From assembly GCF_003144195.1 (NCBI RefSeq), contig NW_020290031.1, positions 8,635 through 72,634 of the forward strand: DNA of 64,000 nucleotides, written 5' to 3'. A program made the translations under genes and the position numbers. The notes under the pieces are model-generated. The model saw nothing but the letters and a program-made list of their open reading frames with translations, was not told the origin of the DNA and made no database searches. Every line of letters starts with the position of its first letter. The first letter of the stretch is position 1. Shown one piece after another: positions 12,001 to 23,119 of this stretch. Source of the stretch: Ceraceosorus guamensis (lineage: Eukaryota; Basidiomycota; Exobasidiomycetes; Ceraceosorales; Ceraceosoraceae).

Positions 12001-12751
12001 CAGCCGTCAATTCAGCTGGCCAGATTCGGCAGCTTTCACACCCAAGATTGGCACCGTCTCAAGCCTTGCCGATCTTGGAGGGATGGATCGAGAATGTCGG
12101 ACTGGACAAAGCAGACAGCCTCGCGGAGCGCTCGAAAAAGAATTCGTACGAAAATTTCACAGACAGAGACGAGACGTGTTGCTGGCGCAAGTGCTGTCTG
12201 CGAAGCGCTAGACGGAGAGCTGAAATCACATCCATGCCGTTGTGCCATGTGGTAAGAAGATTTCCGTCTGTCCGAATCGGGTCGAAATGCAAGACTGACG
12301 ATGCGTCGTTCGTGGCTGCACTGCAGCGCTCAAAAGGGCTGGAAATGGACAAGCCGAGCCAAGCGCGGCCAGTAAGGTCACGTTCGCTGGACGAGCCTCG
12401 CTTCGGACACCGACATGCCTAGAGCAACACATGAAGATCCGAGAGAGCATCGTGCCGCTCGCATGAGCTCCATCGCGCACACCCGTTGCGCGCAAAGTGC
12501 CAAGGTGACAAGGTGTCGAGCGCTACGTGTCTTGCATCATGATGCACGCCAAGAGATAGACGCCCCCGCAAGATTTCAAGACATACCTTTGTCAACGCCC
12601 AGTCCATTCTTATCCTCTGGAAGAATGCTATTGCTCAGTGACGTGACTAGCGTGGTATCTACAGCTGAGCCTATATGCCCTCGATCAGCTTTCTGCGAGT
12701 GGACAATGCGAGATTGTACTATATGCTCTTCGACGTGCCAGATGCGGCAAT
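12001..12751. other. Intergenic, convergent 3' flanks
   Basis: Lies between the membrane-protein gene and the NAPE-PLD-like gene. Two alternative frames remain open from 11939 to about 12227 and 12422, so the true 3' end of the upstream gene may lie in this stretch. Nothing else is recognised. Confidence 0.4.
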
Positions 12752-15615
12752 CTAAGTCGAAATCGGGAACCATACAGTCTCTCCCTGATGAGAGACGAGG
12801 AAAATATCTTCCTCCTTCCCCTTTGATCTCTCGAAAGCTCCTTCTCGAGTGCGGATGAAGCGCATGTCGACGATGTTGGTCGGGTCGATGAGCACGTTGG
12901 CGCTGCTGCTTTTTGTGCGCGCGAGGTCCCCCTGTGCTGTGCCGTTTGTTCGTCCAGTGGCAGCCGTTGCGGTAGAAAGGTTGTGTCTATGCAGATGAGG
13001 TCGGTGTGGATGTGTGATGGAGCTTGCCGAGCCGTTGGATGCTGCCTTGGCACACGCTTGAGCCAGGTCTCGAAGATCGTCCATAGTCTGCGACGAATTG
13101 CGTACGAACGTGCCATCTGTACACATGGTGTGTTAGACAAAAGCAAGGCAGGAGGGGCAATCGTACAGTGAGCAAACAGCCGGGGGAGTATTTGCATCTA
13201 GCGAATGGCGAACCCTGAGCGCCTCTACAAACTCACAATGCACTGCCAAACAAGTAACGCCATTCTTTGGACCCAAAGCGCGAGCTCTATCTTCTCTCCT
13301 CGACACCTCCTCGTCGTCTTCTCGCGACGCGCTCTTGGAAGCTTCTTGTCCAGCTCTGATTCGCAAAGCCATGATCCTAGCACAGTCGACGGCATCAAAA
13401 GCATCCATGTGTATCGCGCTGGTCAAGGGAGACTCGACGCGAGGGAATGGCGAGTAGCGTCTAGGCAGAGGGTCCCACGATCTAAAGTACGACAAAGAAG
13501 AGCCAACGCTGATAGGCAGCAGCAGAACGTGCGGCACACCGTACCGCAGGGAAATGTCTGAATTCGCAAGCGTGGATCGAGCGTCAGTCGGAGCGTTTGA
13601 CGAAGTTGGCCAGCCATTCGATCGCTTGCTCACCTCTGAATGCTGGGCAAGCCGGGTATCGTTCTCTTGGTTTTCGACTCTCGTTGTGGGCTCGCAAGCC
13701 AGTATCACCCGCAAAGTATATCCTGTACCTCCGCTTGGCTTCCACTTCTAGATCATCAAACGTGGACACGATAGGTAGTGTTGAGACTTTGGGGCTCGTC
13801 GTGACTTCATCGGCTGCTTTTTCAGTGGACTCTGAAACGCCTTTGGCAATTTGGCGGCCAGCGACAACGTTGTTCGCGGCGGTGAAAGCCGTGTTGATTG
13901 TCGTCGTAACCTTGTTCAGGACGCCTGTTGGAGCGGTCGTGGTGGTTGGCTCCTTTGGAAGTACGCGCTCGATGAGCCAGCTGGACCAAAGCGTGGAGTC
14001 CTTGTCGCCAGGTCCTCGTCCTGTGGCCAGATTCGGCGCGCATTTGGAGATCCGTGAGCATACGATCTAGCCGAATGTGTGTGATGTGAATGTCCCACGA
14101 CTCACCACTACCATGCTGTGCTGGTGTGCAAATAATCCTGTAACCTGCATTACCCTCTTTCGAGATCGAAAACCAAGCCTCATCCCACCAATCGAGTTCG
14201 CTGACTTGTTCCTTCTTGAACCCATTGGCCTCGAACCAAGCCTTGTTGCCGAGAGGAACGAGGACATGTAAAGCTTTACCGCGAGTCTTGAGAAGCTCCT
14301 GTATGCTGCCTAGATCAAGATGATCATAGTGCGAGTGACTGATGAGAATAACATCGATGGGAGGGAGATCCGACGCTCCGCATGGCGTCGGTGTATGGCG
14401 AATGGGACCGGCGACTTGCGACGGCGAGCAGCGCTCGCTGAATACAGGATCGATGAGAATATTGAAAGGCCGACGAGTTGCGCGGATCTTCTCTTCGTCG
14501 GAAGCATCGTCAATCGCTCCGCTTACAGCTTCCTCTTGCTCCTCAGCGCGTGGCCGGGGCACCTGCGGCAGCTGCACCAATATGCTAGCGTGACCCAACC
14601 AAGTGATGCGAGCCTGGACCTGCAGATCTGTCTCCTCGTCCTCAACTCGTCTCTCGCCCCAATCAGGTTTTATCACCTCGATGTTGGGCCCAACATCATT
14701 TGCGCTCTCCGCTCCTGGACCTTTGCGCCTCCTACCTCCGCCTCTGTACCTTGAGCGACCTCCACCCTGTTCATAACCTCTTGGCAGACCCCACTTGAGC
14801 CCTCCATTGAGCGCATCGGCAACGCTGGGCTTCCTAAAGCTGTCCCATGGGTTCTCAAAAGTGAGCGATGCTAGAGCTCCGGAATTGGCATTGACCAGAT
14901 CCACAGTGCCGGCATCCGGAGCCGTTGTGGAGGGAGCCACTTTGCCAACAGCTGAGCGCACCACGCGAGTGATGCGTTTGGAAGTCTTTCGATCTCTAGT
15001 TCTTTCCGAAACGGCATCCCATGCAGCTGGCAGAGCAGCCTTTTCATCCGCATCTGCTTTCAAAGGATGAATGCTTCTAGCCGCTCTCTTGAGAACTTGA
15101 TCCGATGCAAGCGCAGCTCGAGAGACGAGTGTAGGCACGTGATGAGAGGGCAGCTTGGAACGGGGCAATGTTGCGGCATCTTTGGCCGGGTCGACGGAGC
15201 GCAGCTTGAGGGTGAGCGTGTAAGGATACAGCTCCTTGGTTTGCCGTTGAGCTGCATCGTCCGAGTCCGAAGAGGTGTCCCTCACCGCAGAATTTCCACG
15301 GCGCCACAGAGTCCGCTTTTGCTTGCCCTGGCTCGGAGCGGCATCGTAGCAGCTGCTCGAGTCACCCTTCGCATGTCCCTCTTCAGCTTGCTGCGTGACC
15401 ACACTCGCCACCGCTTTGCTCTCTGATGCCTGGCTCCTGGGCTCTTCCCCCGGTGTACCGATCTCAGTGGGCTCGGGATCTCTACCCAGCACGCGAGACG
15501 CACCTCTTGGTTCTCCTGGATGTTCCAATCCGGAGGTGGTTGCATCGCTCTTCGTGTTGCTAGCAGCTCCACTTGCTTCTTGCGAGACCCGGCCGTTGAG
15601 CACCGTGTCGGGCAT
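12752..15615 (-). CDS. NAPE-PLD-like metallo-beta-lactamase hydrolase (Fmp30 family)
   Basis: The family hydrolyses N-acyl-phosphatidylethanolamines to N-acylethanolamines; yeast Fmp30 is mitochondrial. Exons 15615-14106, 14020-13634, 13557-13237 and 13116-12752 give 860 residues. Residues 1 to about 330 are a disordered Ser/Ala/Thr/Arg-rich extension. The fold begins near 339 (ITWLGHASILVQLP). The zinc motif SHSHYDHLD lies near 425, CTPAQHGSGRG near 500, FAGDTG near 608, and VHYGTF near 739, re-formed exactly across the last intron. Typical members are about 350-480 residues; here there are extra segments before FAGDTG and after the YRSW-type region. The start is the first in-frame ATG, as the upstream open frame has none. 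Catalytic ligands look intact; localisation cannot be read with confidence. Confidence 0.85.
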
Positions 15616-16684
15616 GTTTGCAAGTCCTTCGGCTGCTGCTCTCGGGGACAAGGCGATTGCCTCCTCGCGAGGCTCTGCTACTGCTGTTCAGGATTTGCGT
15701 TGTTGATGCGCAAACAGCAGCCTTTCTCCAGAGGAACGTGAATGGGGGCGGATCGTTAGATTGTTCGAAGCGTGAGCGGAAGCGATGTTGCGAATGGCAG
15801 TCGAGAAGGTGTCACTCAGCAGTGTGAGTATGACAATCAGCCGCCGGCGGAAGGAGGTGAGGTGAGTGTGAATCATGAATGCGGCTCTCATCGTAACTCG
15901 TGACCCGTGACTGCAGCAGTCGCGTGAGCGCGCCGTTGAGAAGCTTGCATGCATGCCTGGCATTCGTATACAGTCATCAGTTGCCCGAGTCTTGAGTCAC
16001 AAGTCACAAGTATCCTCTACATGGACGCGCGCATGCACATGCACAAACAGCAACAGATGATCGTCACGGTGCATGAAACATCAAATTCACTAACAATTAG
16101 GAATTTGAATTCGTGATTCTTGATCCGAAATTCAATCCTGTATCACGTGAATGGTCAGCCAGCGCGGAGGCGATGCAGTTTTCGAGAAGTCCAAAGAGTA
16201 AAATTCACCACCGTCAAGTCGACTCACAGTCACGAATGGGCAAGTCGAATTGACACGAATCGCTTGAGATTCGCAAGTCACGAATGTCTGTGCAAAAGGT
16301 CCTCCTTCGGGATGCGTCGAATCCATCGCAAGTGTCATCAACCAGAAGCGCAAGCCCCGGTGCTCCAGCTTTGGACTTCTACGGGAGGCTATCTGCACTG
16401 ATGGTCATTGTGCCAGCCAACCCGAGCATACTTGAAGTCGGCAAAGCCCATCCGGGCCCTGCCATTCACGCTCTCTTTTCATCTTGGACAAGTCAACATC
16501 ACACTCAAGGCGGTGCGAGCCCTGCGCTCTTCGCTCCGTCAGCCTGAATCGAAATGGCTGTGACATTTGACTGGAAGAGCCTGTACCAGAGCAAAAGGCA
16601 AGTGCGATCAATGAAAGTGTGCAGAACGAGTGCTTTGTCGTATGGCGGGCAGGCATGCTAGAATGAGTCAATGCTGTGGGGTCA
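15616..16684. other. Intergenic, NAPE-PLD-like upstream side and ERD1 3' side
   Basis: About 1 kb. The stretch 15985-16290 is dense in the dispersed words: TTGAGTCACAAGTCACAAG, AATTCGTGATTCTTGATCC, GACTCACAGTCACGAATGGG, CAAGTCACGAATGTC. No gene-like frame is present. Confidence 0.5.
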
Positions 16685-19186
16685 TCAAGAGTCGTCCTTG
16701 TGATCCTCTCTTCTCCTCGCCATATCGGACCGAGGCGATCCAGATCCAGCATGCCGCGCTGAACCGGTCAGTACACGCCTGTTCCAGCTGCCCCTCTTCA
16801 CCTCCTCCCACTCCACTCTGAGGAAAACCCAAGCGCAGCGTCTGACAATCTCCAATCCCTCCAGGAAGAACACGCCGGCTTCTAGCTCCACAATGTGGTG
16901 CAGATGACTACTGAGCTTCAGTGACCAGGTGAAACGCAGAAGCAGGTCCAGCAGTATGGACAGATGATACACCCATGGGTGGAATAGCATCGGTTTGGAA
17001 GCCGGTCGTAACATCGAAGATCTCCTCCGATGGTGACCGGCCTGCGACGAGCTACTCAAGCTGGGCGGCCGGAGAAAGTTTTTCTGGGAGGTGTTCGATC
17101 CGCTCACAGAGCGATGAAGCGTCGTGCTGCTGTTGCTAGGTGACACCGAGACGCTGGACTGGTGATCTATCGCCATCTCTTTGGGCTGAAGGTCTGACGA
17201 CAGGTCGCTCTCGTTTGGCGAGGGTACTGTGCCAACCGGCAGCGAGCTCAATCCTCTCCGGTGGAAGGTTGGTGCGCTACGCGTGCTTCCTGTGCCCGGC
17301 AGCAACGAGTAACCGCTGGTCGAAAATTGAACTCCTTGTCCGCCGAGCGCTCTGGGTAGAGGCCACGCGCTAGGCCTGAGCATGTCTAGCCCCCAATCGT
17401 TTGTGACATCCCACCAGAATGAGAAGAAACTGTTCACGAAAACGGCAAGCAGCCTGTATGCGCCGAGGCAACGATCAAAAGCATGAGCATGTGCAAAAGC
17501 TACCAGACAGAGCTCGCTACTGCCTTTGCTCACCACAGACCGTATACACCCTTGACCCCATCCGGCGAGCTCTCTGTGCCAGCTGTTGAATCTTGCAGCG
17601 CAGACAACCAGATAACGGGGAACGCTGAAGCGTACTTCAAGGCGTTGGCCAAGGGTCGCGTGGACCTGCCCGAGCTGGCATTCGACCCCGGTACGGGTGC
17701 CGAGACGAGATACTCTGCTATGCATTGCCGAAATCGAATCAGGTAAGGCAGCCTGTCGCGCAAAGGTTCGAGAAGGGCTCAGCTTCGCTCTGTTTACGAT
17801 CGCATCGCGCCGACTTGCAGTTCATAGGCACAGCCAAGTAGGGATACACTCACGTAGCCAAGCAGGGCACTATCAAACTTCCCCTTCCATTCCACCACTC
17901 GTGATGATTTCGTCGCGGTAAGAGGAAGCAAGCAGTCAACCACACATCCCCTAGCACCTTTGCAAAAGATGTCAAAATGTCTGCCAATAGCACGTCTGGA
18001 AACGTGGGACCTTGTGCGAGCGTCGGTCTGAGCAGGTGGAGAAGGTGTCTAGGAAGTACAGTTTGGCAAGGAAAGCATGATTGGTCAGCAATATTGCTCG
18101 ACGAACCCAGGCTCAATGGCCCTGCCTGCGGCTGGCATCGCGCGGCCTGAATCACTGTACCACCCACGATCGAGATGAGGATCCTACTAACCTCCCAAAG
18201 TCCACTCTTGTCCACTTGGCTGCAAATTCGCCAGGCCAAACGGCAAGCGCAACGGCACCCAGAACAGTGATGCCCTGCAGCACCTGCGCATGTCTACCCT
18301 TCGGATCGCCAGCCAAGAGGTCCACATATATCCTGTATGTCAACCAGCCAGCCATCGCCCAGAGAAAGTATATGAGCGCGAATGAGAGCACCCTACGCTC
18401 AAGCGCTGGGGATGATGACGATGTGGAGACAGAAGTTTGTGCTGCAGGACGTCCTGCACTAGAGGTGAAGGGCTCCACGGACGCTGAAGTCATGTGACTT
18501 CCAGCAGGAAGGGGGGGCGAGGTTGCGCTGGAGCTGAGAGCGCCCACGCTGGAAGACAGGTTGCTCATCGGCACCGCTGACCTGTCCTCTGCGCTTGAGC
18601 TTGCTGTATTTCTGGAGGATGACGAAGCTGGGCTGATCTCGAGTCCAAGCCTCCTCAGTCCTCTAAGGTTTGCCCACCAGCAGAATAAGCCCAAGGCGAC
18701 GAGCAACAAAACTCTGTGAGGAGGGGGCAATGTGCGACTGAACGAATGCACCGCTGTCGATGAAGATGATGACGTGGCGTGGTCGCCAATGGTTGACCCG
18801 CCGTAGACTAGGTCTGAGCCCGCCGCCAGGCCGCTCCCAACGGCAGCGATGAAAGGATTCCTATCCCACGTCTCTGGCAGCAAACCTCTTCCATGCGCAG
18901 CATGTCTGACCGACACAGGAGCAATAGGTCTGAGCCAGCTGAACTTGAGCGCCCACCGATTGTAAGGGTTGACTGCTGATCCGGCCACCGCCAAAGGAGC
19001 CATACTTGCTCTGTTGCCCATCGACCTCACTGCTTTCCGAACAGAGTCTGGTGAGAGTGCTTCGTCGAAGGTGAGCGAGACGGAGCGTATCCGCGAAAGA
19101 ATGCCATCTGTCAAAGGCTCCTTCGTCAAGGGCGTGTCCCAGCTATAGGATGGTCCGATTAGCTCAGGAAGCGCAGCGGCAACCAT
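16685..19186 (-). CDS. ERD1: EXS-domain membrane protein, Erd1-like
   Basis: Erd1 is a Golgi multispanning protein needed for retention or recycling of Golgi and ER residents and for Golgi phosphate recycling. Exons 19186-18192, 18048-17854, 17752-17534 and 17453-16685 give 725 residues, twice yeast Erd1 (362). A disordered N-terminus precedes helix VLLLVALGLFCWWANLRGL. The EXS core follows: FPDVLLADILTSFAKVLGD, then LPYLIRFRQCIAEY near 397, LANALKYASAFPVI, VNSFFSFWWDVTNDWG near 475, and WVYHLSILLDLLLRFTWSL near 626 to EIVRRCAWVFLRVEWEE. A Ser-rich insert of about 125 residues splits the core between the DWGLDML and LFHPWVYH segments. Every splice junction restores a conserved EXS motif. The XPR1/Syg1 relatives carry an N-terminal SPX domain, absent here. 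Confidence 0.87.
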
Positions 19187-19839
19187 GTTGAATTGCGAAT
19201 CAGAGGCCGTCGCTGTACTGGATCGACGGGTGTGCAATGGGCTCAACGACAGTCCTGATGCGGCTAGACTTCCGGAAAGACGTCTTGAAGAGAGCCTTCA
19301 GAGCTGAGTGCCCCTCCTGCCAAATTGCTGAGGGAACTCAAACCGGCGATGAGGTAGCTTGATGCTAGATATGTTTTCACCTAACGGTTCGCGCTAGCCT
19401 AGCTGTGCCGCGCCTCGAGGCCCGCAGTCTTCGGGGAGCCAAGTACGGGGTCGAGCGAGTTGAAGACTGACCACAGAGCGTCAGTTGGGGTGCAGTTCTG
19501 ACGGTAAAGAAGGAGGTTAGAATCGAATCTGTGAAGTCCACGAATCTGGAATTTTGGTCATGATGTGCTGTACGCTGCAAGCTAACGAGAGGTTGTTGGG
19601 CAGAGGAGTTGAGGAGAAGCAACGTGCTGCAGGCAGGCCGGCATGCAGCAATTAAGCACCTGCAACAATCACCAGCATCATCATCGCGATCTTGGTCGAT
19701 TGCAGCAACAAGCGTAGATAGATACCTATACCGGTACAAGCAAGCAAAAAAGCAGCTCGGCGCACGGAAGCGTCACGCTCACGCAGCATGCACGGAAGGC
19801 CGAGCGCTTGCTGGGTGGCTGATGCACGCGCGATGCATG

Positions 19840-19866
19840 AGCAGCAGCAGCAGCAGCAGCAGCAGC
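19840..19866. repeat. Trinucleotide (AGC)n tract
   Basis: About nine AGC units in non-coding DNA, immediately before the heptamer array. Confidence 0.9.
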
Positions 19867-19870
19867 ATAC

Positions 19871-19926
19871 ACTCACCACTCACCACTCACCACTCACCAC
19901 TCACCACTCACCACTCACCACTCACC
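19871..19926. repeat. Heptamer array, 8 x ACTCACC (GGTGAGT on the minus strand)
   Basis: Eight perfect head-to-tail copies of a 7-bp unit, with no interruption. Read on the minus strand, each unit is GGTGAGT, identical to the predominant 5' splice-site word of the genes in this window. Confidence 0.95.
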
Positions 19927-20761
19927 ACTGTGATGTGTCTACCGTATTCCGACAGTCGAAGAATCAAGCTCGATCTGCATGCTACTTTGATTCTTGATCC
20001 ACAATCCCTTGGAAGGTCTGCCTGATTGCTCCCATATGTGCGAAAGTGGCGCAGCGCAAAGGTTCGAGCTGCTACGACGGCGGTAGTGGAAGCTTTGAAC
20101 TCGAGCTCGAAACGGCAGCAGATCTCGAGAGGAAGAGAGACAGATCAGTTGGTGCTGGTGCTGGCCCTGGTGTTGGTGGGGGCGGAGGTGAAGGCGCAGG
20201 CGAGGATGAAGGTGTGCCAAGCATACCGGCGTGTCAGCCTCCCGGAATCTGAAACGGTCCCGAGGTCGCACGTCGTGAGTAAAAGCAAGAATGCTGTGAT
20301 CATCAAGGACTGTGACGGTTGTGATGACTGTGATGAGTCTAGACGCAATGAGTCGCAAGTGCACGACTCCACTCGAGCCACGTATTCATTCGGCAAAGCA
20401 CCGATGCGATCCCGAGGTACGACGAAGGATGGTGAATGCGCCATCTCTCCTGCGATGCAATCGTGGCATTCAAGAATCTCATTCTTGACTGTTGATTCAG
20501 AACTCGCACTCACACTGCCAAGATGACCAGACCATTCGTGACTGCCAAGTACCGTACAGCCCGCTCAGACGTTTTGCCAAGCGATTAGTCGGGCATTTGC
20601 ATCCTCCAGATCTCGCCCGTGCAGCAAATACGGATCTCTGCAGCTTGGTAGTCCAGCTCTCCACTGTGATTCTGATAGACAGAATGACACTCGAACTTCA
20701 AGCATTCAGACCAGCAGGGCCGGATAAAGGGATTCGTGGTTGCATGTCTTTGCTAGCTGCG

Positions 20762-20778
20762 TCTCTCTCTCTCTCTCG
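20762..20778. repeat. Short (TC)n tract
   Basis: About eight dinucleotide repeats in non-coding DNA between ERD1 and MED10. Confidence 0.85.
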
Positions 20779-21552
20779 AAGGCGAGACACACAATCGAGT
20801 CGTGAGTGACAAAGGCGACCGCATTCAGAGCCCAGGCGTACAAACGCGCACACAAGGCATATACCGTATACCTATACATGGCGACCGCGACCGCAACCAC
20901 GATTCCGCGCGCAGCATGTATTTGCCCACACGTGGTGTGATGCCCACGAGATCCGATGGAAGCCTCACTCACGACTTTTTCCCGAATCTCTACCCTAGCT
21001 GCTCTGGACCCCTGCCATTCAGCAACACAGCGCTGAGTGAACAGTGACTCTACAAGCTCACAATCTTTGACTGACAGGCTGGGCATGTTCAGCCGCAACT
21101 GGATCCACATTCAGATTCTTCCTCTCTTCTGATTGTATACTACAGCAGCAGCCTATAGCTGCTGAGAGTTGAGGCTGCTTGATTCACTTGCTGATTGCTA
21201 TGCACGGACCCTGCATCTGCATCACCGCTGCGTGCTGCTGGTGTGGCGCCTCTGCGCGGCTGCTGCATGAGGAGGGCAGCGAAAGCACATGCAGGCATGC
21301 TGCGTGGATGGGGTGGGGCAGCAAAAGACACGTATAGGTTAGAGTCTAAGTCAATGATGCCCTGCGTAGGATTGCACACTCATCGCTCGTCACTCTACAC
21401 TCACTACACACTCTTCACCACTCATTCGTCACTCTCCCTACACCCGCAGCGTCGGAAGCACACCCATGCAGCTCTGAGGGTCAACGCAAGCAGCTGAGCT
21501 GCCTGTCTAAAGCGCGGTGCGTCGAGCTCGCCAAGGCTTAGGTATCACAAAC

Positions 21553-22460
21553 ATGCTGTCACCAAATGCACCACGCCAGCATACTCCTCTATCTCCCTCT
21601 CCTTCTCCCGAGCCACCTGGTGGAGCGGCTAATGGTACAGCAGCAGGCAATGGGCACTCATCAGGCCAAGCTCTATCCGCAGCGACTCATCTAGGTCAAG
21701 CTCAGAACGATGTCTCGAGCACAGTGTCATCCCCCCACGAGCAAGCAAGGCAGACGCTGGAGAATTGCGCGAAAAACGCCATTGCAGAGCTGTACCAATT
21801 GGCCGTATGCACTGCTGATGTTCAGCCTGGACAGGAGCACGTGGTCGGTGCTAGAATGTGAGTGAGAGTAGGTCTTGTGTTCGCTTTGCGGCGTGCCGTT
21901 ATCGGTACCAAATGTCCGAAGTGGCTTGAGTGCCAAGCGAGCATGAGAGCTGGTCCCTTCCTTTTTCCCGAACTCATTCCAAACAATCGGCTCTCGCTTT
22001 GCAATATCGATCTCGCTCCAATCCAGAAATCAAGTCATCGCTTCACTCTCGTGTCTCTCCGAAGCTGGCTCCAATCAAGATCTCTCCATGCTGATCGAGC
22101 CGGATGTGATGAACATGCTAGACAGGGGTCGCAATCCCGATCTGCACACTCGCACCTTCATGAGCGAGCTCATCATTCACAATCAAATCGTAGCTTCCAC
22201 GACTATGGCTCTTGATGTGAGTCTCGGTGTTCTGCCTTGCAGTCCAAGCCTACTCTTGGTCCGCCGTTCTCGCGTCGCTGATGTCTTGGCCCTGCATCGT
22301 TTGACAGTCCTACTACGACCGGCTGGCCGATTCTGTGGCGGAAAGTTTTCCTGAGCTCGCGGAGGATATCGAGCGCCTCAGACAGGTCCCTGAACAATCG
22401 CAAGCGCCCGTTGAAGGGCAAGACTTGGCGCACGATGGCGAAGGGAACCGGCCGGCATAA
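21553..22460 (+). CDS. MED10: Mediator complex subunit 10
   Basis: Med10/Nut2 belongs to the middle module of Mediator and connects activators to RNA polymerase II. Exons 21553-21857, 22027-22216 and 22308-22460 give 215 residues. A Pro/Ser/Gly-rich N-terminus of about 60 residues precedes the conserved domain: LENCAKNAIAELYQLAVCTADVQPGQ, then INQVIASL across the first intron, then VMNMLDRGRNPDLHTRTF (the family's ID-GRNPD-YT motif) and YYDRLADSVAESFPEL. The ATG at 21553 is used because the frame upstream has no ATG; the C-terminus is polar. It converges on the kinase gene. Confidence 0.94.
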
Positions 22461-23119
22461 GGAAGGCATAGCTCCTACGCCAAGCTTCCTCAGCATGCTC
22501 TTCGTCTTGGCATAGCAATCTAGTCATGCTGAAGCGTCAACCTCAGGAGAGAGGCGGAGAGGGAGCAGACAGATCTCACCCAGCGTGGCTGAAACATGTT
22601 GCTGAGTGATCAGATGATCCAACTGCTTTATCCGTCTCCACCATCACAAGCCTTTGGCTCTGGATTAGGCCTCGCTCGGAGCCCATGCATCTCCGACCGC
22701 GCATGCAGACCGCCGCTTGCGATCCGCAGCAGCCCCGCAAGCACCTGCTTACGCGGTCACAGTCACCTCTGTTGACACTCAACAACAGGCAGCAGTCCCT
22801 ATACCGATGCCGCCGAGCAGCTCGTACTTCTAAGACATTCACTGTCCACTTCAATGGCAATCTGTGCGGCAGCGAGGCAAAGCAACCAGCACGGCAGCGA
22901 TTGCCATCATTGCGAATTGCATGTTGATGTAAAGTACAAGAGCCGCGAGATGGTGACATGTCAATTCTCAATTGCGAGCACATTAGGGGGGATAGGGACT
23001 GCCAAGATGTGCACTGTGTTGCAACAAATTCGAGCAAGGTTGCCAATGGGCTAGCTTTTCCCCGAGACCTAGGCTCCAAAAGCCATTTCTTTTCCGCGCT
23101 CCAAGACTTTCCGTCAACA
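22461..23119. other. Intergenic, convergent 3' flanks of MED10 and kinase
   Basis: About 660 bases between two converging stop codons. Small frames on the minus strand are not protein-like. No RNA gene or repeat is seen. Confidence 0.5.

Larger units (their letters stand above)
19187..21552. other. 2.4-kb divergent upstream region of ERD1 and MED10
   Basis: Contains both promoters, plus tandem repeats annotated separately (19840-19866, 19871-19926, 20762-20778). A further CACTC/CACTAC-rich stretch is at 21385-21450. ATTCGTGACTGCC lies near 20536. No open frame here looks like a real protein. Confidence 0.5.

Noticed and set aside
12415-12858. 147-codon plus-strand frame overlapping the 3' end of the NAPE-PLD-like gene
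   Set aside because: It is antisense to the well-supported last exon from 12752 and has no family-like composition.
20046-20252. Possible tRNA B-box (GGTTCGAGC) at about 20060
   Set aside because: No matching A-box or foldable cloverleaf arms are found around it. No other position in the window gave a credible tRNA either.
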